Source: Megalonaias nervosa (Eukaryota > Mollusca > Bivalvia > Unionida > Unionidae). From it: a stretch of DNA of 64,000 nt. The stretch is taken from positions 1 to 64,000 of the forward strand of contig JAECUM010006673.1 of NCBI GenBank assembly GCA_016617855.1, in the 5' to 3' direction. Below the pieces are notes generated by a model that worked only from the letters and a program-made list of their open reading frames with translations, was not told where the DNA came from and searched no databases. The translations under genes were made by a program, and so were the position numbers. Position 1 is the first letter of the stretch, and each line of letters opens with the position of its first letter. Positions 23,659 through 34,810 of this stretch are shown piece by piece.

Positions 23659-24552
23659 TGTTATGTATATGTAATTTAATTACTTGTTTGTTAGTTTTAA
23701 TTTTTTTTAATTTTATTTTATTCCATTACATGTTATTGTAATGATAATTTTGTCTACTGGATTTGTTTTTTTTTAGAAATTCAGTTCAGTTCTGTTTGAC
23801 CTGAGAAACAGCCAGTAGTTTGAAACATTGTATCTTTTTCTGACCTAGATTCAGAACCAGTGTCAGGTTTGGAGTAAACAACATTTTTATTATTCATTTC
23901 CAGAGTAAAAATCATTGATTTTAGCTAAGACTATACTAGAGTAGGCAATTTTAGACATGTAATGTTTTTACGCTGTACTGGAGAAATAATCACGTGACCC
24001 TTATCAGGGAATCTGTTTTGCGTCTCAATTTACTGTATAGTCGTTTTCGTGAGAAGAAATAGCGAGTTGTGCTTTAAACCTTAGAAGCTCAAAGGTGTTC
24101 TGTTGTGACCAGTTTGAGTTGAATTTTTCTATTTTTTTGGAATTAGTAATTTATTTACCCTGGAAAATACTAGTGTTCATCAGAATTCTTGGACAAAGGC
24201 ATTTATCGAAATTTATTCAGAAATTATAAGCTGGAATATTATTTCCATGTGATTCAACAAAGAATTGTTGACACATCAGGACAAAGCAGACCATCGAAGA
24301 AGTCATCTCCTTCCATCTTGGAATTTCATCGGGATTCGAACTGTGATTCACTTAATAAGGACTTTTATTTGATAGGACTTATATTTTTTAAATCTTGGAT
24401 TAATTTTTGGATTTGATTCATAAACCGTAAGTCCTTTTTCTCATTTTTACCTTGTTTTTTTTTTCTAGGGAAATAAATTATTTGTTAAATTTTACAAAGC
24501 TTGTTGGTTTCACTCTTTTCTTGTTACTTTTGTACCAGCCTAGACACGTAAC

Positions 24553-24553
<1 letters not shown>
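23659..24553 (+). mobile_element. Solo LTR, copy B, inside an (AAT)n tract
   Basis: 895 bp with the canonical TGTTA...TAACA ends of an LTR, flanked by TAAT on both sides (23655-23658, 24554-24557), a probable 4-bp target duplication although the AAT tract makes this ambiguous. It contains a CTAGGGAAATAAATTATTTG polyadenylation-type region near the 3' end. No internal region or second LTR. Family relatives lie at 10282 (minus), 22105, 31740, 47640 and 51324. Confidence 0.8.

Positions 24554-24606
<53 letters not shown>
24554..24606. repeat. (AAT)n microsatellite, right part
   Basis: Continuation of the tract at 23571-23658, split by the LTR. Confidence 0.95.
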
Positions 24607-24846
24607 GCACAAACATGTAGATAAAGACAGAGTATACTTTTAGTGGATTAAAGGAAAAGGAAAATAACAGAAGCAGCAGAGTTTTCGACGACTGGAGACG
24701 AACTATAACAATCTCTGATAACTACATAATAATGTCGTCAAATAAAAAAACATTAAAACCACATGGAGGTCGATGAAGTTGAAGAAGAAGACAAAAGGAC
24801 GATGAAATGAGCAGGAGAACAAGTTGGAATAATGTCATATACTTAC

Positions 24847-25024
24847 ACCAGTATATTTCGTTGATAGAGTCAGCACTGTTCTCCAATTCTTTTACCGACA
24901 TTTGGTTTAAAAACCTGTTGGCGAACGCTGCATATACATAGATATATACCAAACATAATAAAATAACAATAATTATTGTCATATGTGTCAAATTCTTTAC
25001 AAAGTGAGTCTTCGTTCCATACAT
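24847..25024 (-). CDS. Type-II membrane-anchor first exon of a glycosyltransferase, copy 1
   Basis: From the Met codon at 25022-25024 the frame encodes a short basic cytosolic tail (MYGTKTHFVKNL), one hydrophobic segment (IIIVILLCLVYIYVYAAF) and a lumenal start (SVKELENSADSINEIYW). It ends in a consensus donor, TGGT/GTAAGT, at 24847. The junction is phase 1, matching the acceptor at 5101. A short tail, a single membrane span and then a stem is the layout of Golgi glycosyltransferases. An upstream in-frame Met at 25099 is possible, but copies 2 and 3 align only from this region. A close copy lies at 29339-29513. The link to the exons at 3.2-5.1 kb is inferred from strand and phase; it would need an intron of about 20 kb. 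Confidence 0.52.
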
Positions 25025-25427
25025 TTCCGCTGAATATGTATTTTTATCGACACTTCTCGCATAAAATTTGGTTGCCCGCCCCTGCAGCTGTAAATGCAAC
25101 TAAGAGTGAGAGAGAAATACACCAACAAACCTATGCTGACTGTTGCGTCAAAAAGTTATTTGCACAGGTGGATTCAGTTACATCATAGACTGAATATCGA
25201 ACAAACTAATAGTGTCTACTTGGAATCGAACATTCCCGACGTTGGCATATGTTATTCTACATTAAAGATGAATGGAAAATTGATATCAACATGATTCATG
25301 AACAATAACAGTAATAATGGTAATAATAATAATATGTTGCAGTTGTTGTTGTTGTGGGTTTAACGCCATATTTCAGTAAACGATACTATACATGGCGGTC
25401 AGTATAAATGGTGGAGGAATAACTCGG

Positions 25428-25458
<31 letters not shown>

Positions 25459-25789
25459 GTTTCTAGATAATCCTCCAAGTCCTAATTGTAGGATATCGCG
25501 AAGGAATATAGCTGAGTAAGATAACATTTATAATCGACAAGTTTATAAATATTTTTAAAATTGTTATTTTTGTTTTTTTACCTATTCCTTGATTTTGGTT
25601 ATACTTTTGGATAATTGATCAACTGATTGCATGACAGGAAAGAAAAAGCCAGAAAAAAGTAAGGATAATATTGAACTAAATATTTCCGACGAACTTTTTT
25701 CTATTATATGCCACAAATTACTTAGCTGTTAATGTGAAAATATGAGCATGCATCCGAAGCGAAAATAGCAGAGACGTTGTAAAAAAAAT
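25025..25789. other. Duplicated flank of anchor exon 1
   Basis: Contains TACATGGCGGTCAGTATAAA at 25391, matched at 29860 beside anchor exon 2. A (TG)n tract lies at 25431-25458. No gene seen on the plus strand. Confidence 0.55.
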
Positions 25790-26480
25790 ACATTTATGGA
25801 AATACGACAGACTTTGTGCGAAAATAAGACAGACTTTGTGAAAATAAGATACACTTTGCGAAAATAAAACAGACTTTGTCAAAATACGGCAGATTTTGTG
25901 AAAATAAGACAGACTTTGTCAAAATACGGCAGATTTTGTGAAAATAAGACAGACTTTGTGAAAAAAGACAAACTTTGTGAACATATGACACTGTGAAAAT
26001 ACGACTTGGATAAAATAAGGCAGACTTTGTGAAAATAAGGCAGACTTTGTGTTAAAATAAGACAGACTTTGTGGGAAAATAAGGGAGACTTTATGGAAAA
26101 ATGGCAGACTGTGAAAATAAGACAGAGTTTATAAAAAAAGGCAGATTTTGCGAAAATAAGGTAGACTTTGTGAAAATGAGACAAACTTTTTGAAATAAGG
26201 CAGACTTTGTGACAATAATGCAGATTTTGTGTGAAAATAAGACAGACTTTGTGAAAATAAGACAGAATTTGTGAAAAAGGCAGACTTTGAGTAAAGACAG
26301 ACCGTGAAAATGAGAGACTTGTGAAAATAGGGCAGACTTTGTGAAGATAAGGAAGACATTGCATATAAAACAGACTTTGTGAAAATGAGGCAGACTGTGA
26401 AAAAAGACAGACTTTGTAAAAATACGACAGACGTTGTGAACATAAGACAGACTTGGTGAAAATAATACAGACTTTGTGCA
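25790..26480. repeat. 20-bp minisatellite (AAAATAAGACAGACTTTGTG), array 1
   Basis: About 33 diverged units of AAAATAAGACAGACTTTGTG, with lengths from 16 to 23 bp. The minus-strand frames (LFSQSLSYFHKVC-type repeats, up to 202 residues) arise from the repeat. Array 2 of the same family lies at 30700-31265, at the same place relative to anchor exon 2. Confidence 0.9.
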
Positions 26481-26798
26481 AGTACACACAAAAACTGCTT
26501 TGGGATTATACTTTCCATTAGTCCGATAAATCATCCCACCAATATTTTGTTGATACTGATGGACGATATGTGGGTTGGATATCACCTGTTTCTTAACATG
26601 TGCAATTTTTCTGCATGCAAATCTTCCCGGAACATATCTCGTATAGTTTAGACACTTAGAGGTATTCGGAAACAGCCATATCTAGCGAGAAACTCAAAAT
26701 GGCCACATGCAGAGGGTTTTGTTATTCCACGTCGATTTACAAGTCGCCAACCAAAGGATTTTATCCGGAAATAGCATGTAAATATAGCTAAAATACTT

Positions 26799-26868
<70 letters not shown>

Positions 26869-27059
26869 GAAAGACAGACAGACTCTCGTAGAACTGATAT
26901 GCTGATATTGACTTTGGCCATCGTGATCTCAACAGCCGTGAGAAATACGGATAAGTGTGTAAAATATACACGGATGTGTGCAAGTATGGCAGCAGATTTG
27001 TACAGGGTTGAATGAATAGGAGATATCAACCCCTAAACTGTCAGTCAGTATTAGTTTAG
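26481..27059. other. Spacer with (AG)n
   Basis: (AG)n at 26806-26865. The start (CACAAAAACTGCTTTGGGAT) matches 31291-31313 after array 2. No gene seen. Confidence 0.6.
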
Positions 27060-27775
27060 ATGAGCGGCTGATTTATCGGCCTAACTTTCCATGGGATTTA
27101 TCATCATTGTTCACAATACTATTAATTAAAAGTTGCATTGGCCTATCGAGACTGTAAGGTAAATTTCTTGCTTAGGAGAAACACACATACTTCAATCTAT
27201 TTAATGCTTATTTTTAAACCTATACTAAGATTCTAAATCAGACTATGTTTATGTCGGAATTTAGTTTATCTCACCCCAACCCACCCTTTGTTGGTTGGTC
27301 TGTCGGTATATCAGTTCTACAAGACTCTCTCTCTTTCGATCGATCGATCGATCGACAAACATCGCAAGCAACAGGCGAAAATCCCTTGAATAAACGTGGT
27401 AGCGGATTATCGCCCGTGTCACGGGACTATGTCCATGGACCTATTAACGATGCAGAAATTTACAGACAAACCGACCAAAGGAAAGGGTAATGAGAGAGAT
27501 GGAGAATAAAAAAAAAAAATCTTGTGGTCGGTAGCAATCTTAATTAAAGCATTATTAATGACTTAGACCAACTGTAAAAAAATAAAGAATTATCCACGTT
27601 TGAGTTATTTATCGCTGGTTCGTTATTTCGCTTAGTCTATATTCCCCACTAAATGAATGAATGGCTAAGCGTTCAATGTTCAAGAAGCAAACCATGCTGT
27701 GTTAGCTGCACTCCATTTTCTTCATTTAAACCATCTTTCATGTTTAAATGATAAGTGGGTTTAATATTTATTTAA
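27060..27775. repeat. Segmental-duplication block, unit 1
   Basis: Matches 33900-34500 and parts of 60650-61300: GCCTATCGAGACTGTAAGG, TTTAATGCTTATTTTTAAAC, a GGGACTATGTCCATGGACC-like word, and AGTCTATATTCCCCA in the same order. It contains the only unit-1 copy of the 46-bp sequence that is amplified at 33160. A (GATC)n tract follows CT at 27325-27355. Confidence 0.7.
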
Positions 27776-28114
27776 TTAATATGAATTAAAATAGTAGCTC
27801 CAAAGAGAAAGAAGCACCGTATCATCTGCAAGGGAGTGGTTTACAACATCTATTGAAGACCACTGATCGCTCCATGCTGAAATAACTGTCACATCCTCCG
27901 GCAACGGACCTAACCAGATTGGATGTCTCGAAGCCAGGCAGGCTGCTGAATGTGACATGATGTCATTGTACAGTGGAAGTGTCTCACTGGCACAAACCTT
28001 AGACATAAGTATTGTGGCTGCTTCTTGGTGACGGAGATGTGGAGGAGGAATGTTGCTGAGTGCCGGCAGCCATGATAAAGGAGTAGAACGTAATGTTCCA
28101 GAGATCATGCACAT
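27776..28114 (-). pseudogene. LINE ORF2 C-terminal fragment
   Basis: This 112-residue minus-strand frame reads PLSWLPALSNIPPPHLRHQE, then LPLYNDI, IWLGPLPEDVTVISAWSDQW and VVNHSLADDT. The order LPWLPVL-NI-PPHLRR, P-W--LP-D-----AW---W and VVN--L--DPT is that of the C-terminal part of jockey/CR1-group LINE ORF2 proteins, upstream of a Cys-rich domain. That Cys domain and the reverse transcriptase are absent, so this is a fragment inside the duplicated unit. The equivalent place in unit 2 (34520-34560) keeps only a trace (GAAGCTCCAGAGAGAAA). Confidence 0.6.
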
Positions 28115-28226
28115 TGTTGTGTTGAGCGGACATCATTAATCATTAGCGACGTCAGAAACTAACGATAAAAATATTATTAATACCCGTTTTCGAAATGAAT
28201 ATAATATGGTCCACAAATTGAAATCT

Positions 28227-28261
<35 letters not shown>

Positions 28262-29080
28262 CGATCGATCGATCGACATGCATAAGAGACAAAAATACGA
28301 AGAAATCTGGAGTAAGAGAAAAAACGTATTTGGGCTTGATGAAACCCTTGAAACTGAACTTACACCAAGTAACCTACAAGAACCTGCTACGTAGTAACGG
28401 TTTGTGTAAACTTTCCATGGGATTTATCTTCAGTGTTTATAATATCTGTGATATAAAGTGGCAATAGCCTGTTAACACAATAAAGTAAATTTCTTTGTTA
28501 CGGGAAACAAAAATGAAATAAAAAATAAAAAGCCGAATATGAACAGTAAATGATAACAATGTATCTTCATGGTATCGTTTTTTTTTTTTTTTTTCAACAC
28601 TATGAAACCATGCCACCTTTTCAACTGTCGTCGTTTTGTTCTCTTTAACATCTATGTGTGTTTTTGCTAAAGCTTCTTGATGATAACAATGATAGTGTCG
28701 ATGTGTGTTTCCACCATTCTGAAAATCATGTAAACTGCGTGTAATGCATTTACTACAAGGTTAGAAAAGTTCATACTCTTTTCGCTTGAAAATTATGTAA
28801 ATGTTAATGTAACAAAACATAAATATTTATCTTTAAAACAATTATATTTTTTCAATATATTATATTGCTTTTATTCTTTATTCAAACAATTAAATAAGGA
28901 AATAAAGAAAGAAAGGAAAATGTCATTAAATTCAAGACCGAAATTGAGAATTATTTCAATAATGGGCTGATCACCGGCAAACTTCCAACCAAATTGGAAA
29001 GCAAGTTATTTACATAACTGGTTTGATGAGGAAGCTACCGATGCTCCTACTACGATTGCTACTAATACTAGTACTACTAG
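28115..29080. repeat. Segmental-duplication block with (CT)n(GATC)n
   Basis: TTAATCATTAGCGACGTCAG at 28134, CATGCATAAGAGAC at 28277 and AAGTAACCTACAAGAA at 28366 are matched in order at 60390, 60518 and 60605, and partly at 35285. (CT)n then (GATC)n at 28229-28277 is the counterpart of 27325-27355. A T-run lies at 28579-28594. No gene. Confidence 0.65.
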
Positions 29081-29338
29081 TATAAAAATATGAGCACAGA
29101 CATGTAGATAAAGAATATATTTTTAGAAAATTTAGAGGAAAAGAAAACTAATAGGAGTAGCAGAGGATTCAGAATAAGCGACTGTGGCGATGAAAACAAT
29201 GGCAGTAGCTAATAGCCGCATAACAATGGTTTTTAAAATAAAATTAAAACTACATGGAAGTCTAAGAAGAGTAAGAATCAAAAGAAAAGGACGATGAAAA
29301 GAGGAGGAGAGGAGATGACGATACTGACATGAACTTAC

Positions 29339-29513
29339 ACCAGTTTTTATCGTTGCTAGCGTCCACTTGTCTAAAGTTCTCCAATACCGTTATCGACACG
29401 TGATTTAACAGCCTGTTTATGATAGCGGCATATCCACAGATATATATCAAACAGAATAAAATAACAGTAATTACTGTTATATATTTTAAATTCTTTAAAA
29501 AGTGAGTCTTCAT
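29339..29513 (-). CDS. Type-II membrane-anchor first exon of a glycosyltransferase, copy 2
   Basis: Paralogue of the exon at 24847-25024. It reads MKTHFLKNLKYITVITVILF, with the hydrophobic span ITVILFCLIYICGYAAI, then a lumenal segment with VLENF and ends NW. The same phase-1 donor, TGGT/GTAAGT, is kept. The frame is open throughout, and protein-level similarity to copy 1 is clear (KTHF-KNL, NRLLNHVS-like stretch), which suggests constraint or recent duplication. The Met at 29511-29513 corresponds to the fourth residue of copy 1, whose initiating Met is an Ile here. It could be an alternative first exon of the same gene or the start of a separate paralogue. Confidence 0.5.
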
Positions 29514-30699
29514 TTCGTATATTTCCACAGAATCAGTATTTTTTATCAACACTTCTCGTATTCGAATTCGACTTCCCCCCTCTAGAGTTAATGTAACGAA
29601 CTGAGCAGCAAACGTATGTAGACTGAGCTCTATTACGACAAACAAAGCTATTCACACACAATATGGGCTCAGTCACATCAAAGATTGACAAATGAAAAAA
29701 CAAATAGTGTCTACTCATGGTCCGACATTGGTCACTTAGCCAGATGTAATTCTAAATGACAGATGTACAGAAAATCGATATAAACACGATTCATAATTTA
29801 CTGTAATATCATGTTTTTGTTGATATTTTGGGTTTAGTTTTAAGCACATGATATTCTATGCATGGCTGCCAGTATAATTGGTGGAGGACGAATCCGGAAA
29901 AACTCAGTTAAGAACCACCATCCCACTGGAAGCTACTAGCAAGCTTTTCACATAACCATATCTGCTACTCCTATGGCTAGAACCAACGCGGACAGGTGAG
30001 ACGGCAGTGATCGGTAAATGCGATCCGTTTAGACTACTCGGTCACCCGGGTCTCGGACAAGAATATAAAGACAAGAAATAATTTTAAACTATTATATACA
30101 ATTTTCAATTAGCATGAGATGTATGTATGTATGTATGTATGTATGTATGTATGTATGTATGTATGCATGTATGTATGTATGTGTGTATGTATGTGTGTGT
30201 GTGTGTGTATGCTTGTATGTGTGAATATTTTGACCTATACTTTAGTTAATTGATTCGTCGATTGCATTACAAGGAAATAAAATGCCAACAGAAGTACAAA
30301 ATGATATTCAACAAAATATTCAAGACAAATTTGTGCTTTTTCTTTTCTTCCAATGAATGAGTGATAATATTAGTGTTTGATATTAAAATATATATTAGGA
30401 TTCTTCGACAACTTCATGTAGCAAAATATAAATCCGAAGACAACATCATGTAGCAAAATATAAATCCGAAGACAACATCATGTAGCGTAACTGAAATTCA
30501 AAGACAACACTAGCAGATTTGAACTCCAAACGCACAATTGCGCAAACGGTCAATCAAACAGTTAACCTCTCAATCAATTCATCAATTAATTATGTTAATA
30601 ACTTTCAAGCACAATTAACAGAGAAATATTGTACTTATTTCCTTTAATGTAAATATAGTGTATATTTCAAACCAATCGACTGAGCATGTACCAGAAGCG
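29514..30699. other. Duplicated flank of anchor exon 2, with (ATGT)n
   Basis: Counterpart of 25025-25789. (ATGT)n at 30118-30212. A short 36-bp repeat (AAAATATAAATCCGAAGACA) lies at about 30420-30490. No gene seen. Confidence 0.6.
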
Positions 30700-31265
30700 A
30701 AAATATCACAGACGTTGTGATAATATCACAGACTTTGTGAAAATATCACAGACTTTATCAAAATAGATTTTTTGAAAATAAGAAAGAATTTGTAAAAGTA
30801 AGACAGTTTTTGTGAAATTAAGACACGTTGTGACAATAAGACACACTTAATGAACATAAGATAGACGCTGTCAAAATAGACTTTGTGAAAATAAGACAGA
30901 CTTGTGCAGACACGACAGAGTCTGACTTTGTGAAAATGAGACAGAATTTGTGAAACTACAACAGGCTTTGTGAAGATAAGACTGGCTTTACGAAAATATG
31001 TCCGAGTCTGAGAAATAAGACAGACTTTGTCAAAATAAGACAGACTTTGTGAAAATAATGGAGACTTTGTCAAAATAAGGTAGAATGCAGACATTGTGAA
31101 AATAAGTCTAACTTTGTGAAATGGAGACAGGTTTTGACTTTGTGAGAATAAGGCAGACTTTGTCAAAATAAGACAGACTTGGTTAAAAAAGACAAACTAT
31201 GTGAAAAAGACAGACTTTGTGAAAATAAGACAACAGTTGTGATAATAAGACAAACATTGTGCGTA
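30700..31265. repeat. 20-bp minisatellite (AAAATAAGACAGACTTTGTG), array 2
   Basis: About 26 units of the family found at 25790-26480, preceded by the same lead (AGAAGCGAAAATATCACAGACG against GAAGCGAAAATAGCAGAGACG). The minus-strand 146-residue frame is a by-product. Confidence 0.9.
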
Positions 31266-31739
31266 AACTTACATTTTTGGTATACAGGTACACAAAGAAG
31301 CCAGTTTGGGATTTTCATTTGGGCAAGTTGCGTGAGACCTATACAAGCAAAGGTTATTGGACCATTTATTTACTATACCAGAAGCGACTTAGAGCTCATG
31401 GTTGTAATACACATGTCTATCATGGTTTCAATAGTAGACTATATGCTTTATTGGTCCTTTATGAATTTTCACTGATTAATCAATAAAGTCTGGAGAATAT
31501 AACGAGAACGAATATTAATCATTACCGTTTTCTAAATTAATTAATTATTACCATTCCTAAATCAATTCAATATGATATACCATTTCATCGGAATCCCATG
31601 TTTGCTCTTTTATCACTCTATATAATGCATATGGAACAAAATCACCCAGAAATAGGTGGAGTAAGAGAGTAAAAAGAACGTGAGCTGGATATAGTACATG
31701 AATAATTGTTCCCTATGATCATGGATTAAATATTCAGAT
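31266..31739. other. Spacer after array 2
   Basis: Begins with the same post-array sequence as 26481 (CACAAAGAAGCCAGTTTGGG). The overlapping 98- and 75-residue frames have no recognisable motif. Confidence 0.45.
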
Positions 31740-32244
31740 TATTAAGGTAAATATGTTTACCTGAATTTGAGTTAAAAGATACATTTTGATTCTGACCCGA
31801 GAATCTTCAGAAAATGGAAAATTCTATTAAGCGACAGAGTATTTTTAGAAAATGGTAATTGTGACGCATGTCAAGTAGAGGTTATGCAATCTTGTTTCTC
31901 AAAGAATTACTCATTCACATCTTGATGCAGAATCATCCTTATTGTTGTATTCAGTTTTTCATTTGGATGGCTTTATTTATTGAAATTATCATTCACTGGA
32001 ATTACAAATTTCTCGTTAATATTCTTGAACAGACACATTAATTTGGAATCACAGTGAAATTAGACCAGGACATTGTAGATCATATTATTGTGATACATCA
32101 AAAGACTTTAAGCACATCGTCGCACTCCAACCACTGGGACATTATCATTTTGGAGACTACAGACACTTCAACACATTCAGTATTGGAATTTATTATATAC
32201 TTAAGTGTGAAATATAGAGATTTACTGACGAAGTAATTTCATAT
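31740..32244 (+). mobile_element. Solo LTR, copy C, 5' part
   Basis: Matches the LTR family (GTAATTGTGACGCATGTCAAG, then CAATCTTG; later GGACATT...CACTTCAACACATTCAG). The 3' part resumes at 32935 after a 690-bp insertion. The 5' end is decayed. Confidence 0.6.
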
Positions 32245-32934
32245 TTTTTCATTCCTGTATTTTCACATGTCAAAAAATATCCTTATATTTTCACATGTGA
32301 AAATGTAAGATATACCTTCATGCGATGCGACGCTTGATTGGACATGCGTACAAAAGTTGTTCCTGCAGCAACAAAACGAGTACTTTGTAAGCTAAAACAA
32401 GTAGAAACTGCTTTACATTACAGACATGGAAATTAATCATTGATTAATAAATACATCCTGACGCTGTTCGCGTCTCTTCGCGTTTCCCTTACTTCCTTGA
32501 CAACAACGATAAATCCAGTGTGATACATTGCTGAATCGGCCTTGAATTGTTTACAGACAGGGTCAAATAGTTAACAAAATGACAAAAATGTAAATTACTT
32601 CAACAGATTATGTCAATCCAATCATACCGCTTTCTAAAGTCAAGTATATTTTTTTTACATAATCAGCCTATGAAAGTGAGGTGTATTTACGAAAAGGGGT
32701 TGGGATGTGAGGGTGTGCCAAAGAGTGAGTTTAATTTTGTAAACTTCGATTCTGGGGCACGTTTGGTATACAATTTTAAACATTTTTTTAACTTTAATAC
32801 CGGATATATTTCGTCTTATGGTACCAAAAACGATACATAATAGCTAGCGGCTTCGCCATTCGTTACAAATATCCAGTACCACACGATGAAATATATCCGG
32901 TATTAACGTACAAAAAGAAATTATCCTCTATTTA
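32245..32934. mobile_element. Nested insertion with fold-back end, family unknown
   Basis: Splits LTR copy C. It contains the palindrome TTTCACATGTGAAA near 32278 and, at its right side, an inverted repeat: AATACCGGATATATTTCGTC at 32796-32815 pairs 19/20 with 32885-32904, enclosing a 69-bp loop with a GGCTTCGCC motif. The 76-residue frame at 32610-32840 has no recognisable domain. Probably a non-autonomous mobile element. Confidence 0.5.
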
Positions 32935-33150
32935 TTTGGAATACCGCTGGAATTTGGTGTGAACTTCTAACATTTGGACTTGTGATATAATTTTTTTTAG
33001 GTCTGTTTGGGATTTAATTCATTATACTTTAAGTTCTTTTCTAAATTTTCAGTTTGTATTCTAGGGAAAAAAATTATTTGTTGAATTTTAAAATAACTCA
33101 TTGGTTTCCGCTCTTTTTTGTTGCTTAGTTTAAGACCATAGAGTAGAAAC
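32935..33150 (+). mobile_element. Solo LTR, copy C, 3' part
   Basis: CTAGGGAAAAAAATTATTTG (polyadenylation signal mutated to AAAAAA) followed by the family's CTCATTGGTTTCCGCTC and GACCATAGAGTAGAAAC end. Confidence 0.6.
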
Positions 33151-33159
33151 AAATGATGT

Positions 33160-33915
33160 AAGGCTGCAATAGCCTATCGAGAATATAAGAAAATACAAAT
33201 GATACAAGGCTGCAATAGCCTATCGAGACTATAAGCGAGTACTAAAGATATAAGGCTGCAATAGCCTATCGAGACTACAAGGAAATACAAATGATACAAG
33301 GCTGCAATAGCCTATCGAGACTATAAGGAAATACAAATGATACAAGGCTGTAATAACCTATCGAGACTATAAGGAAATACAAATGATACAAGGCTGCAAT
33401 AGCCTATGGAGACTATAAGGAAATACAAATGATACAAGGTTGCAATAACCTATCGAGGTTATATAAGGGAATACTAAAGATATGAGGCTGTAATAGCCTA
33501 TCGAGACTATAAGGAAATACAAATGATACAAGGCTGCAATAGCCTATGGAGACTATAAGGAAATACAAATGATACAATGCTGTAATAGCCTATCTAGACT
33601 ATAATGAAATACAAATGATACAAGGCTGCAATAGCCTATGGAGACTATAATGAAATACAAATGATACAAAGCTGCAATAGCCTATGGAGACTATAAGGAA
33701 ATACAAATGATACAAGGCTGTAATAGCCTATCTAGACTATAAGGAAATACAAATGATACAAGGCTGCAATAGCCTATGGAGACTATAAGGAAATACAAAT
33801 GATACAATGCTGTAATAGCCTTTCGAGACTTTAAGGAAATACAAATGATACAATGCTGTAATAGCCTTTCGAGACCATAAGGAAATATTAATGATACAAA
33901 GATGCAAAAGCCTAT
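33160..33915. repeat. 46-bp tandem repeat, about 16 copies
   Basis: AAGGCTGCAATAGCCTATCG then AGACTATAAGGAAATACAAA then TGATAC, period 46 bp. Each unit contains the small palindrome GGCTGCAATAGCC. Single-copy relatives are at 27130 (GCATTGGCCTATCGAGACTG) and 28450 in the paralogous unit. Confidence 0.92.
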
Positions 33916-34686
33916 TGAGACTGTAAAGGAAATTGCTTGGTTAGGAAACACACACATACTGCAACCTCTTTAATGCTTATTTTTAAACATACAACAAAGT
34001 CCTAAAACAGATTATTTTCAGGTCCGAATTCCGATTCCACCACCAACCCACCTCACTGGTTGGTTTAACAGCATATCAATTTTACGGGACTCTCTCTCTC
34101 TCTCTCTCTCTCTTAGTTGGAAGCTACAGGTGAAAGCCCTTGAATGAACGAGGTAACGGTTTATCGCCTGTGTCTTGCAAAGATGTCCATGAATCTATAA
34201 CGGTGAAATGTACAAGCAATCCGACCAAAAGAAAGGTTAAGAAGATTGGTGGAGGATGACAACAATCTTATGGTCGGTTGCAATGTTAATTAAAGCATAA
34301 TAATGACCTAGATTCTTGTAAATAAATATCAATCTTTGAGTTACTTCCTGATGCTTCATCATTTCTCGTAGTCTATATTCCCCATTCGTAGACTGAACGG
34401 CTGGCCGTTCAATTTTCAAGAAGCAAATCATGATGTAATTGTAGTGCTCCATTGTATTCATTTAAGCCATCTTTCATGTTTCAGTGACAAGTGGGTTTAA
34501 TATCCATTTTGATCAATATGAATTACAATAGAAGCTCCAGAGAGAAAATAAGCAACTTGTCAATTTGCACAGAAGATTGTGAATAGATGCAACATGTGCA
34601 GAATTACATTTTCTTGCTGACACACTGCGTATGGATGTGAAGAGTGCAAAGGACGCATATTTCTATGTGATATAAATAATATACAT
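33916..34686. repeat. Segmental-duplication block, unit 2
   Basis: Counterpart of 27060-27775 and of 60700-61550; includes (CT)n at 34088-34113 and AGTCTATATTCCCCAT at 34371. No gene; the 74-residue minus frame is not conserved in the paralogous block. Confidence 0.65.
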
Positions 34687-34810
34687 GTATGCTGTGTCTT
34701 TGATATAACACTAGTTGTATAAATATTGCATTAAAAGGAGACTCGACAAACCTCGTTTCCTTGCAATGAAAAATGTATACATCTCGTGGTATATCAGTAA
34801 CACAGCGTAC
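34687..34810. other. 124-nt imperfect hairpin, copy 1
   Basis: The left arm begins GTATGCTGTGTCTTTGATAT and the right arm ends ATATCAGTAACACAGCGTAC; with mismatches they pair along about 55-60 bp around a loop near GACTCGACAAACC. The same hairpin, with the same length, recurs at 61555-61678. Confidence 0.7.

Noticed and set aside
22105..24553. LTRs A and B as the two ends of one element
   Set aside because: The 620 bp between them has no coding traces, copies A and B differ considerably, and their flanks differ.
25790..26585. Minus-strand frames of up to 202 residues (FSQSLSYFHKVC-type)
   Set aside because: They are the translation of the 20-bp minisatellite and break where the unit length changes.
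26648..27029. Ser/Leu-repeat frames over (AG)n, and similar Arg/Glu frames at 37123, 41723, 45734, 59714 and 60700
   Set aside because: Microsatellite translations.
27325..27355. (GATC)n as a methylation or regulatory array
   Set aside because: It is a short simple repeat next to CT, repeated at 28258 by segmental duplication.
33160..33915. CRISPR-like regular array
   Set aside because: There are no variable spacers between constant repeats; the whole 46-bp unit is tandem. The same applies to the 20-, 22-, 33-, 44-, 61- and 64-bp arrays. The DNA is also eukaryotic.
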